A stretch of DNA of 64,000 bases, taken from assembly GCA_028753945.1 (NCBI GenBank), contig JAPNXP010000009.1, positions 1,798,001 through 1,862,000 of the forward strand. Reading direction: 5' to 3'. The DNA comes from Hexactinellida sp. DTS-2022. Taxonomy: Eukaryota; Porifera; Hexactinellida. Below the pieces are notes generated by a model that searched no databases, was not told the DNA's origin, and worked only from the letters and a program-made list of their open reading frames with translations. A program made the position numbers and the translations under genes. Positions 31,524 to 43,500 of this stretch are shown piece by piece (the first letter of the stretch is position 1; every line of letters starts with the position of its first letter).

Positions 31524-32463
31524 ATGCCATTGTTTGTCTCAGACAAGAAATTTACTAAATCAACTTATAAACCAAAGTTTTGTCAGAGAGAAGCTTGTGC
31601 TATTCAAGATTGCCTTGCATTACACCATTACAACCAGGTATGTGAGTGGAGTTTTCTAACCTGAATGCTAAAACTTATACAGATGCAATTTATAGAGTTG
31701 AAATTGAATGGTTATTTCTAACGGGTTTATAATTCAGTTGTAATTAATATAAGCACTGCAAAGCTGTTGATAATGTGAAAGTAGAATTTTATTGAAAACT
31801 GAAGTCAGTATTTGACCAAAAATGCAAGTAGGAATATGATCGAAGTATGTGTAGGTATTTGGAATTTGTTATAAATTTTGTCTACTAAAACATGGCACTT
31901 TTTAGTTTGGCACCTACTCTTACATAAGGGATTTGCTCACGCTGGGTTTGTAAAGGATATATATTCAACTGAATTACGTATTACGAGGCATGTCTGCCTA
32001 ATATGCCAGGACCAGTAATGGGAACAATTAAGATTTTATAGTTGAATACCAATTTTAACTTAATTCTTTAAAATCTAGGTTGCACACATATTTCAGGTTC
32101 ATTTTAGAATATGTAATAACTATTTAGCTAATACACAATCTATAAAATGTGGCTATGGATTTATCTATTTTTCGATCATTTTCCGACAATAGTAACTTTT
32201 CGAACAAATTCATTCTTATTCACTTTTGGTCAAATTACGAATAATATTAATACCTACAAATTCAAACCTAATTTTAGATCAAATTCAGACGACTCGTTCT
32301 AGCCTTGTTATATTATTTTGTTTACACAACTCTTGACACGAACTCATGTACATTCTATTAGAATAAGTGCGAGTCCGTAATTCGTCAGTTATACAACTGC
32401 TGTGACAAACTTACTGCTGAAGAGGCTGATTCATCTCCACACTGTTTTCAGAAGAGACAGTAG
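31524..32463 (+). CDS. CMC4: CMC4-like twin-CX9C mitochondrial protein (3 exons, one microexon)
   Basis: Predicted exons are 31524-31637, 31754-31774 (21 nt) and 32389-32463, all phase 0, giving 69 residues (human CMC4 has 68). Exon 1 encodes KPKFCQREACAIQDCLALHH with a CX9C pair. Exon 2 gives HCKAVDN, and exon 3 begins LYNCC and ends SPHCFQKRQ. The join restores a second CX9C and all seven cysteines of the CMC4 pattern (C, C, C, C, CC, C). Such proteins are imported into the mitochondrial intermembrane space by the Mia40 disulfide relay. The first and last exons are firm by homology. The microexon rests on one conserved Cys, intact frame and AAG/GTG boundaries, and its donor (GTGAAA) is weak. 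The stop is 9 nt before, and in frame with, the TMEM33 ATG. Confidence 0.75.
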
Positions 32464-32472
32464 CTATCCACA

Positions 32473-34451
32473 ATGGGAGCAGTAGTGAACACACTATTCG
32501 GTACCCGACAGGGGAATGCCGCGGGGACAGAGGGAAGGGAGGAAACTGAGCAGAGAAACGGATCCAGTATGTATTCAGAACAATAATTTATATACAAATT
32601 ATTTATAGACTTGCAACAATATTATACAAGCATCTAAGAATATCGACCAACACCTTTTCTAATGAAATTTCCAGGCACTGGCAAGGACATTTTACTATCA
32701 AAAAATTCACCTTTTGCGAAGCCGCCTTTTTATAATGAATAAGTGTTGGCCAATATATATATATACTATATAAGTAAGTCCTTATTGCTAATGCTTGTTC
32801 CAGGTACAGGGGATACCCAAGCGGATCGAACTCCATTCCAGAGTTACATGTCTACCCACTGGAACACAGTTATATATTTCGGAGCTAGGGCTTGCATAGT
32901 TTTGCTAGGCATTATGTATGTCCTGCAGTCTCTCGTTCAGGACTACTACTACTCACCAACAACATACTACCTCATCTTCCTCGTAGGTATTTACATCTTT
33001 GGTCTGTAGGAATGTTTACCCATTCACTCATAGTTGCTTTATAATGGGATACAGTGAAGCCGCTTAATCGGGACGCCTCGGGAGTAGGCATTTAGTCCCG
33101 TTTATCCGTTCTCCCGATTAACCGATATGCATAATACATTTTGATACGAATTGGTTTCAAAAGCCTCGTCCCGATTAAGCGGCTTCCACTGTATAAACAT
33201 TAATTAATTCCATTTGATTTATATATTTTTTTGTTCAGCATGCATAGTGAACTTATCAAGATTCTACACTCGCTACTCAAGTACCAACATTCGATTCTTC
33301 AGCAGAGAGTTCCTGCAATACTCAATGCTCGAGAAGTCATTCCTATCATTCGCCTACGCGTTTATGTTTCTCAAGAGCTACCCCACCCTCCCACTGGCTA
33401 TACCCATTGTTCTCACTGCTCTAGTTAACATGGCTTTATTCACGAAACAGGTCGTCCAGCTCCTCTCTCCTCAGATGCGCCCTACGGTGACCAAGTTCAC
33501 TCAGCTGATCACTTCCCATCAGGATCAGCTGATGAGGATCAGTGCCGTAGCAGAGATTTGTTCCCTCCCAATAACTGTGCTGCACATGACGTCTGGACAC
33601 GCTTCCATCTTGCAGCCTTTCCTATGCTTCACTTATTTGAAGGTACAGCCTACTCCGCTTAATTGGGACACGTTCGTTTCAGGCCTCTTGTTCCAATTAA
33701 GCGGAGTTCCCAATTAACCGAAAATTATAGTAAGTAGCGATCTAGTAGCTAGTAGCGATTTTAAACTATTTCAGTTTATAACCTGTTACAACAATTCCTC
33801 CACTGCCTGCGGACCATTGAGGCCCTCACACCCATTGTATGTGCCTTAATTAATATTTGTGGACTGTTTGGAATTATCCGTGAATCACAAGGTCATAATC
33901 TATGGTAAATTGCGATTTTACGGAAATCAATAAGACAATAAACCCTATTTATATATTTTGTTGTTGTACTTTTATCAGAATTGATCAATATAATTTTAGA
34001 ATTTGTTCTGATCAAAATATTAACTTTCTATTGAGCGAGCACTATTTGGAACCCAATTTGTTGAGTTTGTCCCGATTAACCGAAATTTTTAGTATTAGCT
34101 TCTTTGGAAAAGATTTGGTTCATGGGGAGTTGTCCCAATTAAGCAGGTGTCCCGATAACTGGTGTCCCAATTAAGCGGAGTCTACTGTTCATTGAATAGA
34201 TACCTGTAGGTGTTACTATTGTGCGGTTAACTAATAGCAGTATTAAATTTTGTTATTTTGTTTAGCTCCGTGTTGCCTCGGGATCTAACCCATACATTCT
34301 ACACAATCTACAGGGGTTGGAGATGATGTTCATATCTCTGGGCAATCATCAATACTGTCCAGCTCTTCTGTCTCGTCTTATCCATGGTTCCATATACTAT
34401 ATCGGGAAGATCTGTTCTATCCAACAGGTACCTGTACAAGGCGCGCGTTAA
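32473..34451 (+). CDS. TMEM33: TMEM33 / Kr-h2 family ER membrane protein (4 exons)
   Basis: Exons are 32473-32566, 32804-32986, 33239-33642 and 34266-34451, joined in phases 1, 1 and 0, giving 288 residues (human TMEM33 has 247). Family blocks are FLSFAYAFMFLKSYP, ALFTKQVVQLLS, ISAVAEICSLPITV, SGHASILQPFLCFTYLK and, across junction 3, LRVASGSNPYILHN. Several TM helices are evident in exons 2 and 3. TMEM33/Pom33 proteins shape tubular ER with reticulons and act near nuclear pores and in the unfolded-protein response. Introns 2 and 3 contain pogo-like MITEs; the one in intron 3 begins within the splice donor. The first 31 residues are polar and lineage-specific. AATAAA is at 34644-34649. Confidence 0.9.
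33052..33191. repeat. Pogo-like MITE in TMEM33 intron 2
   Basis: CAGTGAAGCCGCTTAATCGG at the left and its near-perfect inverse ending GGCTTCCACTG at the right, with TA at both flanks (33050-33051, 33192-33193). Confidence 0.8.
33646..34187. repeat. Pogo-like element filling TMEM33 intron 3
   Basis: Left end cagcctactccgcttaattg and right end caattaagcggagtctactg are inverted, with further copies of the same terminal motif at about 33690-33720 and 34070. TA precedes the left end and forms part of the splice donor GTACAG. Confidence 0.65.
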
Positions 34452-34805
34452 GTCTCTTCTCTTAGTTATGCTACACTCTAGTTGTTGTATATGTCACAGG
34501 CTATTATAATGTAATGTTTGGTTATCTGCTTTGTGTGAGTTTAATAGGAAATTATTAGTTGGGCTTATTTCTGAGGAAGGAAGTACTGTTAGCTTGGAGG
34601 TCTCCTAACATAAGGAAATTAAAGTGTGTTATGTCTAACATTAAATAAAATTGAGGTTTACATATGAATTAGGTGATATTTTTGTATTCCCAAGTGATTA
34701 GGATTTTATCAATTTTACTTTTAGTATTTGTCATGTGCAGAGCCCAATATTATAAGTTTTGTTAATGTTTATTTATAATAAAATGTTAAATAGCTGGTTA
34801 GGAAG

Positions 34806-35723
34806 ATGCTCACAGAACTATTGTACTTTATTGGTTTACTGATTGTTTGTAAGTTCGTATTGAGTACCGTGTGCCGTCTCATAAGGTGCTTCTACGTGTT
34901 CTTCTTGTCAGGAACTGCGGACTTCAAGAAGTTCGGTAAATGGGCGGTAGTGACAGGCGCTACAGACGGCATAGGCAAGGAATACTCGGAGCAGTTAGCC
35001 GAGAAGGGAATGTGTGTTGTTCTAGTTAGTCGCACTATGGATAAGCTAGAGACTGTAGCATCACATATCGGGGAGAAGTATGGCGTAGAAACGAAGGTGA
35101 TCGCAGTAGACTTCTCACGAACTGACATCTATGCTCAGCTTACGTCAGAGCTAAGTGGACTGGACATAGGCGTTCTGGTTAACAACGTAGGAATGTCATA
35201 CGAGCATCCACAGTATTTCCATGAAGTCCCTGCGGAGAGGGTAGAGGGTGTGTTGACTGTGAATGCACTCTCTCTAGCAGAGATGACGCGTATCGTGCTA
35301 CCTCGCATGCTGGAACGCAAGAAGGGAATTATCATCAATATCGGATCGATGGCAGGCGATATGGTTATCCCACTTCTTGCTGAGTACTCAGGATCTAAGG
35401 CATTTGTTAGCTTCTTCACCAGATGCATCCAATACGAGTACAGGGATAAACCGTCTGTCATTATACAGTATGTAGCACCTGGAACTGTGGCTACTAAAAT
35501 GGCTAAAATTCGTCCCAGGTTATTCGTTCCCTCTCCCAAATCCTTTGTGAGGTCTGCACTTAAATCAGTAGGGAAATTACCCGTTACTACTGGTTGTTTT
35601 GCGCACGAATTACAAGATCATTTATCAATGTTAATTCCAGATTTTATAAAGCTTCGAATAATCTCTTCTGGTGCTATTGCAATCCGAGCTAAAGCCTTGA
35701 AGAAGAAAGGAAAAACCCAATAG
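34806..35723 (+). CDS. HSD17B12: HSD17B12-like 3-ketoacyl-CoA reductase / 17-beta-HSD, copy 1
   Basis: 305 residues, single exon. N-terminal hydrophobic anchor (LLYFIGLLIVCKFVLSTVC), TGATDGIG at 50-57, NNVG at 126-129, catalytic Ser181 (IGSMAG), Tyr194 and Lys198 in YSGSK. The C terminus KGKTQ fits a KXKXX ER-retrieval signal. HSD17B12/LET-767 enzymes carry out the second step of very-long-chain fatty-acid elongation on the ER (NADPH reduction of 3-ketoacyl-CoA); the related HSD17B3 reduces sex steroids. The family fit is good, but orthology between HSD17B12 and HSD17B3 is not resolved. Copy 2 lies 3.4 kb downstream in the same orientation. Confidence 0.87.
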   Translation: MLTELLYFIGLLIVCKFVLSTVCRLIRCFYVFFLSGTADFKKFGKWAVVTGATDGIGKEYSEQLAEKGMCVVLVSRTMDKLETVASHIGEKYGVETKVIAVDFSRTDIYAQLTSELSGLDIGVLVNNVGMSYEHPQYFHEVPAERVEGVLTVNALSLAEMTRIVLPRMLERKKGIIINIGSMAGDMVIPLLAEYSGSKAFVSFFTRCIQYEYRDKPSVIIQYVAPGTVATKMAKIRPRLFVPSPKSFVRSALKSVGKLPVTTGCFAHELQDHLSMLIPDFIKLRIISSGAIAIRAKALKKKGKTQ

Positions 35724-35851
35724 TTATTTAGTGATTTATTCTTTTTTAGTAATTTGTGGACCTGAATCTAGTGATCAGAGTAACTACCCAATATTATTTT
35801 TATAACGATTTAGACATTCTACGTATTTGTATATTTATATTATTAAAACTC

Positions 35852-36244
<393 letters not shown>

Positions 36245-36555
36245 TCCGGATTGTATTAAAGAGATGGGGAGAAACCGCATTTATAATTGAGATAGAGACT
36301 GAGTTCCAAATGTTATAATAGGTAAACAAGTATGCTGAATTCGAATTTCGCATTTACAAATATTTGTTGTTGTTGTTTACACAATTAGGTACGTAATCAA
36401 ATTAATCAAAATTCAAAATCAGCTTCCAACGGGTATTATTGGTAAACAAGTTAAAACTATGGAAAATGGTAGAAAGGGTTGTATATAACATCCTCCATAG
36501 TAGAAAGGGTAAGGCCGCATAGCTTTCGTTAACTTAAGGTGCGTAGCCCCGATCC

Positions 36556-36585
36556 GTCGCAAAGCGACCGAGACCGAAGGGCTCG
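36556..36585 (-). repeat. 30-bp double-hairpin motif, inverted copy
   Basis: Reverse complement of the motif at 9966-9995 with one mismatch (gcttt for gcttc). It lies in otherwise AT-rich DNA. Confidence 0.75.
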
Positions 36586-36756
36586 TGTATATCTATATAT
36601 TATTTTTTAATAAATGTTGCAACTGAATAGTTATTAATCGTTTGAAACGAATAATATTTGCTAAATAGTTAATATTCGGTATTTGGTTGGGAACCGAATA
36701 TATTCGGTTCACCGATAATATTTATTCTATTATATATGTCATATATGTCATATGTC

Positions 36757-37275
36757 ACGAAATATTCGGTCCGTGTTGTTTTTGGTCCGGCCGGACCAAA
36801 ATGTAACCCGGACCAAATATTTCAGACATTGTTGGTCCGGGTTTACATTTGGTCCCCCCCCCCCCCCCCCAGACGAACGTTTTTGATCCGATTGTATATT
36901 ATTGTGTTCAATAGGGTAATATATTCTAGATTATGAGAGCAATATTTCTAATAAATATGCATTTTCTTAAGCAGATAAATATAGAGTTAATTTAACAACA
37001 GCATCGATTTTAACCATTAGTGTACTTATTTTGTTTGGTCCCTTTGGGGAACACGCATTAAAACTATTAAAAAAAATGTGGTTTCACTGAATCTCTTCCC
37101 TCGAGACTAATTGGTATACTATTGGCACGACGGTAACCCAAATCTCAATGTTGAAAATGTAAACCCAAAAGTCTGAAATATTAGTCCGGTTAATATTTGT
37201 CCGGCCGGACCAAATATAACTGAAATATTTGGTCCGGCTTGACCAAAAACAACACGGACCAAATATTTCGTGCAG
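36757..37275. repeat. Foldback element with GGTCCGGCCGGACC motifs
   Basis: aaatattcggtccgtgttgt at the left is inverted at the right (acaacacggaccaaatattt). Inner copies of ggtccggccggacc and a C-run occur as well. The outer AT-rich flanks (about 36650-37330) contain further ttcggt / accgaa matches, so the element may be larger. Confidence 0.65.
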
Positions 37276-38486
37276 ACCAAATATCATTATTTTGTTGACC
37301 AATATGTTCGGTTTGATCAGTATTCGGTTGAAGTGATTTCAACCTTTATATTAATTAATTTGTTTTATAGAGGGGTTTAAAACCATGGGTTGCGGCCCAA
37401 AGTAGGGTCGCCGGATTGTTTATGACAATAATTTAAATTTGAATTTGATTGTTCGGTCATGATTTTTTATGCAAGTCGGGTCGCCAAGGAATTCAACCCG
37501 TTAAGAGGGTCACAAGAGGAAAAGTTTGGATACCTAGAGTTTATATTCTGCATTCTTATAGCAATATGTATGTATATTTAATTAATACTTTATTTGGGTA
37601 GCTCGAATGGCGTTTCTAGGATTCGGTTAAGGGTGCTCAATTTTGTTAGAGTTGCCATTGTAGTTGAATAAACACTACAGTCAGTTAAAATCTGGCGTCC
37701 TCGTTTGATACATTTTGTTTGATATTTTTATATTAAATTATTGGAATCATTATCAAGGTTGTGGGAAGCACTTTTGATATTCATTAAAACCATCGAGTTA
37801 TTTTAAAAAAGCAAGGTTTATTAAATTATAGCAGGTTACTATAATTGCTGACGAGGCTAGTGGGGGTTGTTCGAGCACCTCCGCCCCCTTCGACCTTCCC
37901 TGGACATGCCAATGACACGCGCGAATATTATAACAAATTGTGTTCGATCAATTTTTAGCAATTTCTCTAACACGTAGCAAGTTGCTTACTCTCCCCATTG
38001 TCCCAAGCGAACATTTAATGTTAATACTGTTCCTCTAATGGCAAGTTCGCCTATTAGTAGCAAGAAAATTTCGTGCAAAATACGAATTCCTATAACGCGA
38101 ATCCCCTGTACTTTAATTCAGACGAATTCAATAGCTCATAGGAGTGCGGATCGAATCTTACAGTCGCGACATAAGTCCTGAAGATTTCGCGAGGTGGCTT
38201 TAACTTTTCAGATTTGATTCCAAATTAGCAAGGAATGTATTCTCATTTCATTAATGATACCCCTAATCTTTGGAATCAATTACCTGACGTATTTATGGAC
38301 GCTGTCGATTATGTAATTAACTTTATATCCAATAAGCCAAATCAAATTACCAAATAAATTGAATTTTTGGATTTCGGGATGCGTGATTATTTAAATATAT
38401 TACAAATATTTAAATTGGGTTCAATATCGGCCTGATATTAAGATCTTTTCACACCTGTGAGAACGTATGCAACATAGCATCCATAT
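37276..38486. other. Gene-free spacer between HSD copies
   Basis: AT-rich. At about 37375-37505, ggggtttaaaaccatgggtt and gtcgggtcgcc-type sequence resemble an eroded MITE. No gene recognised. Confidence 0.4.
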
Positions 38487-38843
38487 CAGGCTTGGACCGG
38501 GTCAAGATATCATGACCCGGTCGATCCGGTAAATTTTGACCCGGTGACCCGGTTGACCCGGTAAGTAAGTATACAGTGACCAGCGATACCAAAGAAATTT
38601 CAATTGAAGTACTATGTCTCATAAATATTAAAAGACTTACTATATTAGATGAATCTTTCTAAGTTATAATTCTACAAACCAATAAAATTTAATTAGCATT
38701 ACTGTGAAGTATCGGGTAAAATCAAAATTAAGTGAGCCGGTTGACCCGGTATCTGGTGACCCAGTCCAAGCCGGACCCGGTAGTGACCCGGTGTTTTAGC
38801 GAATATTGTGACCCAGTTGACCCGGTGACCCGGTCCAAGCCTG
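38487..38843. repeat. hAT-like MITE with perfect 8-bp TSD
   Basis: Inverted ends CAGGCTTGGACCGGGTCA and TGACCCGGTCCAAGCCTG enclose many gacccggt repeats. ATCCATAT is duplicated exactly at 38479-38486 and 38844-38851. An 8-bp duplication with CA-G ends fits the hAT superfamily. Confidence 0.88.
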
Positions 38844-39134
38844 ATCCATATAAATCATATGTTTGTATACGCAAGCAGGTTAGGATATTTTTATTTGATC
38901 TTCATCCAGTGTGTATCTAATTTCCATTGTGGAATTGAAGTTAGCCTCTAGGTTTATTTTGAATCTTTACATTTTGTTCATCTCTTTTTACTATTCACTG
39001 AATTCCTATTATATTTGTAAACGTATTCGTAATCAACATACTTGTTTGCTATTATCATGATTAGAAACGGGTCTCTTCTTGAATACAAATGCAAATAACA
39101 ATCTAGACAAACAAACTGACAACAATTGAGGAAG

Positions 39135-40052
39135 ATGGTTACAGAACTATTGTACTTTATTGGTTTACTGATTGTTTGTAAGTTCGTATTGAGTACCGTG
39201 TGCCGTCTCATAAGGTGCTTCTACGTGTTCTTCTTGTCAGGGACTGCGGACTTCAAGAAGTTCGGTAAATGGGCGGTAGTGACAGGCGCTACAGACGGCA
39301 TAGGCAAGGAATACTCGGAGCAGTTAGCCGAGAAGGGAATGTGTGTTGTTCTAGTTAGTCGCACTATGGATAAGCTAGAGACTGTAGCATCACATATCGG
39401 GGAGAAGTATGGCGTAGAAACGAAGGTGATCGCAGTCGACTTCTCACGAACTGACATCTATGCTCAGCTTACGTCAGAGCTAAGTGGACTGGACATAGGC
39501 GTTCTGGTTAACAACGTAGGAATGTCATACGAGCATCCACAGTATTTCCATGAAGTCCCTGTGGAGAGGGTAGAGGGTGTGTTGACTGTGAATGCACTAT
39601 CTCTAGCAGAGATGACGCGTATCGTGCTACCTCGCATGCTGGAACGCAAGAAGGGAATTATCATCAATATCGGATCGATGGCAGGCGATATGGTTATCCC
39701 ACTTCTTGCTGAGTACTCAGGATCTAAGGCATTTGTTAGCTTCTTCACCAGATGCATCCAATACGAGTACAGGGATAAACCGTCTGTCATTATACAGTAT
39801 GTAGCACCTGCAGCTGTTTCTACTAAAATGTCTAAAACTCGTCCCAGTTTATTCGTTCCCTCTCCCAAATCATTTGTGAGATCTGCACTTAAATCAGTAG
39901 GGAAGTTGCCCGTTACTGCTGGTTGTTTTACGCACGAATTACAGGAACATTTATCTATGTTTATTCCAGATTTTGTGAAGCTTCCCCTAATTTGTTCTGG
40001 CATGGTTGGAATGCGTGCTAGGGGCATGAGGAAGAAAGAAAAAGCGAAATAA
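39135..40052 (+). CDS. HSD17B12: HSD17B12-like 3-ketoacyl-CoA reductase / 17-beta-HSD, copy 2
   Basis: 305 residues from the ATG at 39135; the frame continues three codons upstream without an ATG. Cofactor and active-site motifs are the same as in copy 1 (TGATDGIG, NNVG, IGSMAG, YSGSK). It is nearly identical to copy 1 through about residue 225. Differences concentrate after VAPAAVSTKMS and at the C terminus (LPLICSGMVGMRARGMRKK). The tail KEKAK keeps the KXKXX pattern. A polyadenylation signal AATAAA is at 40167-40172. A recent tandem duplicate, probably functional. Confidence 0.87.
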   Translation: MVTELLYFIGLLIVCKFVLSTVCRLIRCFYVFFLSGTADFKKFGKWAVVTGATDGIGKEYSEQLAEKGMCVVLVSRTMDKLETVASHIGEKYGVETKVIAVDFSRTDIYAQLTSELSGLDIGVLVNNVGMSYEHPQYFHEVPVERVEGVLTVNALSLAEMTRIVLPRMLERKKGIIINIGSMAGDMVIPLLAEYSGSKAFVSFFTRCIQYEYRDKPSVIIQYVAPAAVSTKMSKTRPSLFVPSPKSFVRSALKSVGKLPVTAGCFTHELQEHLSMFIPDFVKLPLICSGMVGMRARGMRKKEKAK

Positions 40053-40219
40053 TTCTTATTTTAGTGATTTCTTTCTTATAATATTTGGTTTGAATATAGT
40101 TCGTATCTAGTTATCAGAGTAACTACTAACTAGCTACCATTTTGTAATTCAGAATTTTCAAGTTCCAATAAAATTGTAAACATTAATAGTATCTGTAAGT
40201 ATGTACTTTAATCTATTTC

Positions 40220-40494
40220 CAGAGGCGTAGCAATAGGCGGTTCAGGAGGTATTGAACCAGGGCCCCGATGTCTCGGGGCCCCCCAAAGATTCCAAAATTA
40301 TCCATTTGCAATTTTGCAGATATACTTGAATCATAATTCGTCAAAATGCGGGAAATATCATTTCCGAATCCAAATTTACCCAGATGTATGCCTAAAACCT
40401 CCTTAAATTTTACTACTCCAATTTGAACTAGTTTGGCCAGGGGCCCGGCACATACTTTTGAACCGGGGGCCCCGGAACCTTAGCTACGCCACTG
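40220..40494. repeat. hAT-like MITE with 8-bp TSD TCTATTTC
   Basis: Ends cagaggcgtagcaa and ttagctacgccactg are inverted. Inner gggccccgatgtc / cggggccccgg are also inverted. TCTATTTC is duplicated exactly at 40212-40219 and 40495-40502. Confidence 0.88.
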
Positions 40495-40502
40495 TCTATT
40501 TC

Positions 40503-43500
40503 CTATTCAAAGTTATTTTGACTCCTGTTTAGTATCCGCCGATATAGTTAATTACACCAATTGTTGAAATTGTAAAGCTATCAATGTAATATCAGTATAA
40601 TATTTCACATAGTGGTTGATACAACAATTAAATCATCTGCTACAGTGTCAACTTGACCAATACTAGTTAACATGACTTATAAAGGTATCATTCAGTTGTA
40701 CTCTTAAAGAGTTTAATTCAGAAATTAGATAAACACCAGATCATGAGTAGCACTGAATAGAATATTACGTTGCTTTAACTTGATACTATACTTGGTCTCA
40801 ATGCACATTTGAGAAGGTTTCTGCGCTAGTAATGAGATGATTAGGAACTATTTCGAGAAATTACAAAGAATGACATAAATGATAATTTATGATATTATTA
40901 TACTAGAGTTGTATTTATACGTACGTGTACATTATTCTAAATAAACAGAGTCGTTATCATCATAATAATTGCTGTACTCTTATTACGGTACAAATTTTGA
41001 AGCTATTGTAGTACGTACGTATAATGAATATTGTATTGAACTGTGTCAGGATATTATTGATTAGACAAATTTACCCTGCAGTTTAGTTTCGTCAGGATTT
41101 GTTTACTTATTCTCTCTATACACAACAAGTGGTGGCTTAGGCTCATAATCAACTTGTCGAGCACTGTATTGTTGTATACGTATACAATACATATACAAGT
41201 ACTGTCTACTCAGCTTAATTTGGTCAACCACGTTATTGGGCATTTTCCCAGTAATACGAGAATAACGCCAATAGAAGCTAATAGAAAAGATTTCTTTTAA
41301 CGGGTCAAATTTTTTTTATTCGAGTCCCAATTTGGTTACTCTGGATAAAATTTGGGTAATTGTTCAATATTTGCGTAATAAGATCAAATTTCCCATTAAT
41401 CGGGTTGGTTGTTTGTATCAAAGCACGTACGTAAATGTATTTATCACTCGATACTCGTATAGTAGAGTAGATATGTATGTCTACAATCATAAAATATAAA
41501 AGTCTACGTATATAATATACGTGTATAGTTATACCCTCAAAATAGGATATTTACAGATAACTAATTTGGTCAAGTGACTCAAGTTACCCTCGGACCAAAG
41601 TGTCCCGATTAAGCAGAGTTGAATATATCGTGTTTATGTTATATAATTACAATTGTGCAAATAACTTATATTTATAATATATACTCAAGTTTGTAGGGTA
41701 ATATCAAAACTGGGCTGCTAGTACGAAATCCTCATTCTTCTATAAAGCAGTGATTAAAAATTGATAAAAAAGAGTTCCAACTTCCAAGGAATTATTTATT
41801 CTACTAGGTGTCTGCAGGTGAAAAGCATCGTTATTAAGAATAGTTTTGTGCGTATATGCTACGGTAGATGTTGACCTATTCCGATAGTCAACATCTACCG
41901 TAGCATTAAACTTGAGTATACTGACTTGCAATTCTTAAAATATAGCTGTTGTTAGCTGTATTGTAATTTGTATTCATCGGTTATTTGAAATCACCTGATT
42001 TAATATTACAAGATTTATTTTATTACAAGTATATCAAGTTAGATGGTTCCCCGTTTACCAATTATACTCAATCCTATGACGAACTTATGTATTGTCCTCT
42101 AGCAAATATGTTCAGCTCGTAGAACTAAGGTTCATGTCTATTTAAGGTTCCATCATTCTATCTTCCAGAAATCAATTGTCTTGAGGTTATAACTTATAAT
42201 TTATTTATTACAGAACAATTCTACATTCTTTATTATAAAGTTCATTCATTCATTCATTGTATTACTTACTATAAGTTATCATTTGATTATAGTACAAGCT
42301 ATTATATTCAACTCCGGTCACGCTGCTAGTAGTTCTCAGATATAATACATAAATTCAACATATGAATATTAGAAAAAGCTACTTGTATATTTTGTCTAAT
42401 AAACTGCAAACATCAGCGCTACATTCTTTGAAACTATATTTCTTTTTATCTACCTGTTTGAAACCATTATTTAAACATGATGATGTGTTTATTCCTTAGT
42501 CTTTGCTCGTCACCCCTATTGAGGGGAAAGTTGAACTGATATTGTACAAAAGTTTTGTCCACTTGATAATAACAGGAACAATAATTTATATTTCATTAGA
42601 CTCTCGTGACTCGTTAATACGAAATATTGGTTAAGGAGTACAAGGTTTATCTCTCTGGCTTATACAATTGCATGCAAATGACCCTGGTTAAAAAGAATTC
42701 CCGATTAACGAGTGACTACTGTTAATGAAAATATTAAGGGATTTAAACTATATTAAGTAAATTTATAAACTGCTATAGTTTCGTTAATTACTCATAGTAG
42801 CGATATCTGAAAAAATATTTTAACATTAATTATTCTTATAATGAAATCATTCTAAAGGCATAATATACAACAGCAAGGAGGAACCTTCTGGAAATAGTTG
42901 TCAGAGGATTTAATATTTCTGTAAATAACTATAGGCGCGATGTTTTCGGGACCTATTATTCAGCTTTTTCCTTCTGCCCCTCCCCCAGAACCCCAAACTT
43001 GGCGCCTATGGCCCCCACTGAGACATGCGTTTATTCCCCTTGTGTATTATAGTAGAACCAAGGGGAAGCTAATAATACATTCGCATTCCTATGGAGTGGG
43101 GATCAAGCGTATATCCCAGTTAGGACATTTTGCTGAAATAATAAGTTATCTCTCTGAGATCAAATTTAATGAAATTTTACAGAAATATGTTCAGATGGGG
43201 TTTAAATTACAATTTATTCAACAAGTACCAGCTTTTATACTAGTCCAATTGTGCCAATTATCAAACTTATATTACCAGACAGCTGACAATAACTGGTATC
43301 AAAACCTGGAATCATATCATAGAGCTTATGTAGAGTAGAATCTGCTTTATACTATACCGGTTAATTAGGTAAACATTTCACATGATTTACGGGCGGAATT
43401 ACAGTTTGTTTTGCAATGTTTTCGGTTAATTGGATTCTCCATTTAATTGGGTCACCGCTCTCGCCCAAAAGTGACCCAATTAAGCGGAGTCAACTATACT

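Noticed and set aside
33902-34174. 90-codon ORF in TMEM33 intron 3
   Set aside because: It lies within a pogo-like element between proven TMEM33 exons and is not protein-like.
42940-43338. 132-codon plus-strand ORF
   Set aside because: It begins within a CATAGGCG-family MITE; the rest is AT-rich with no domain or splice context.
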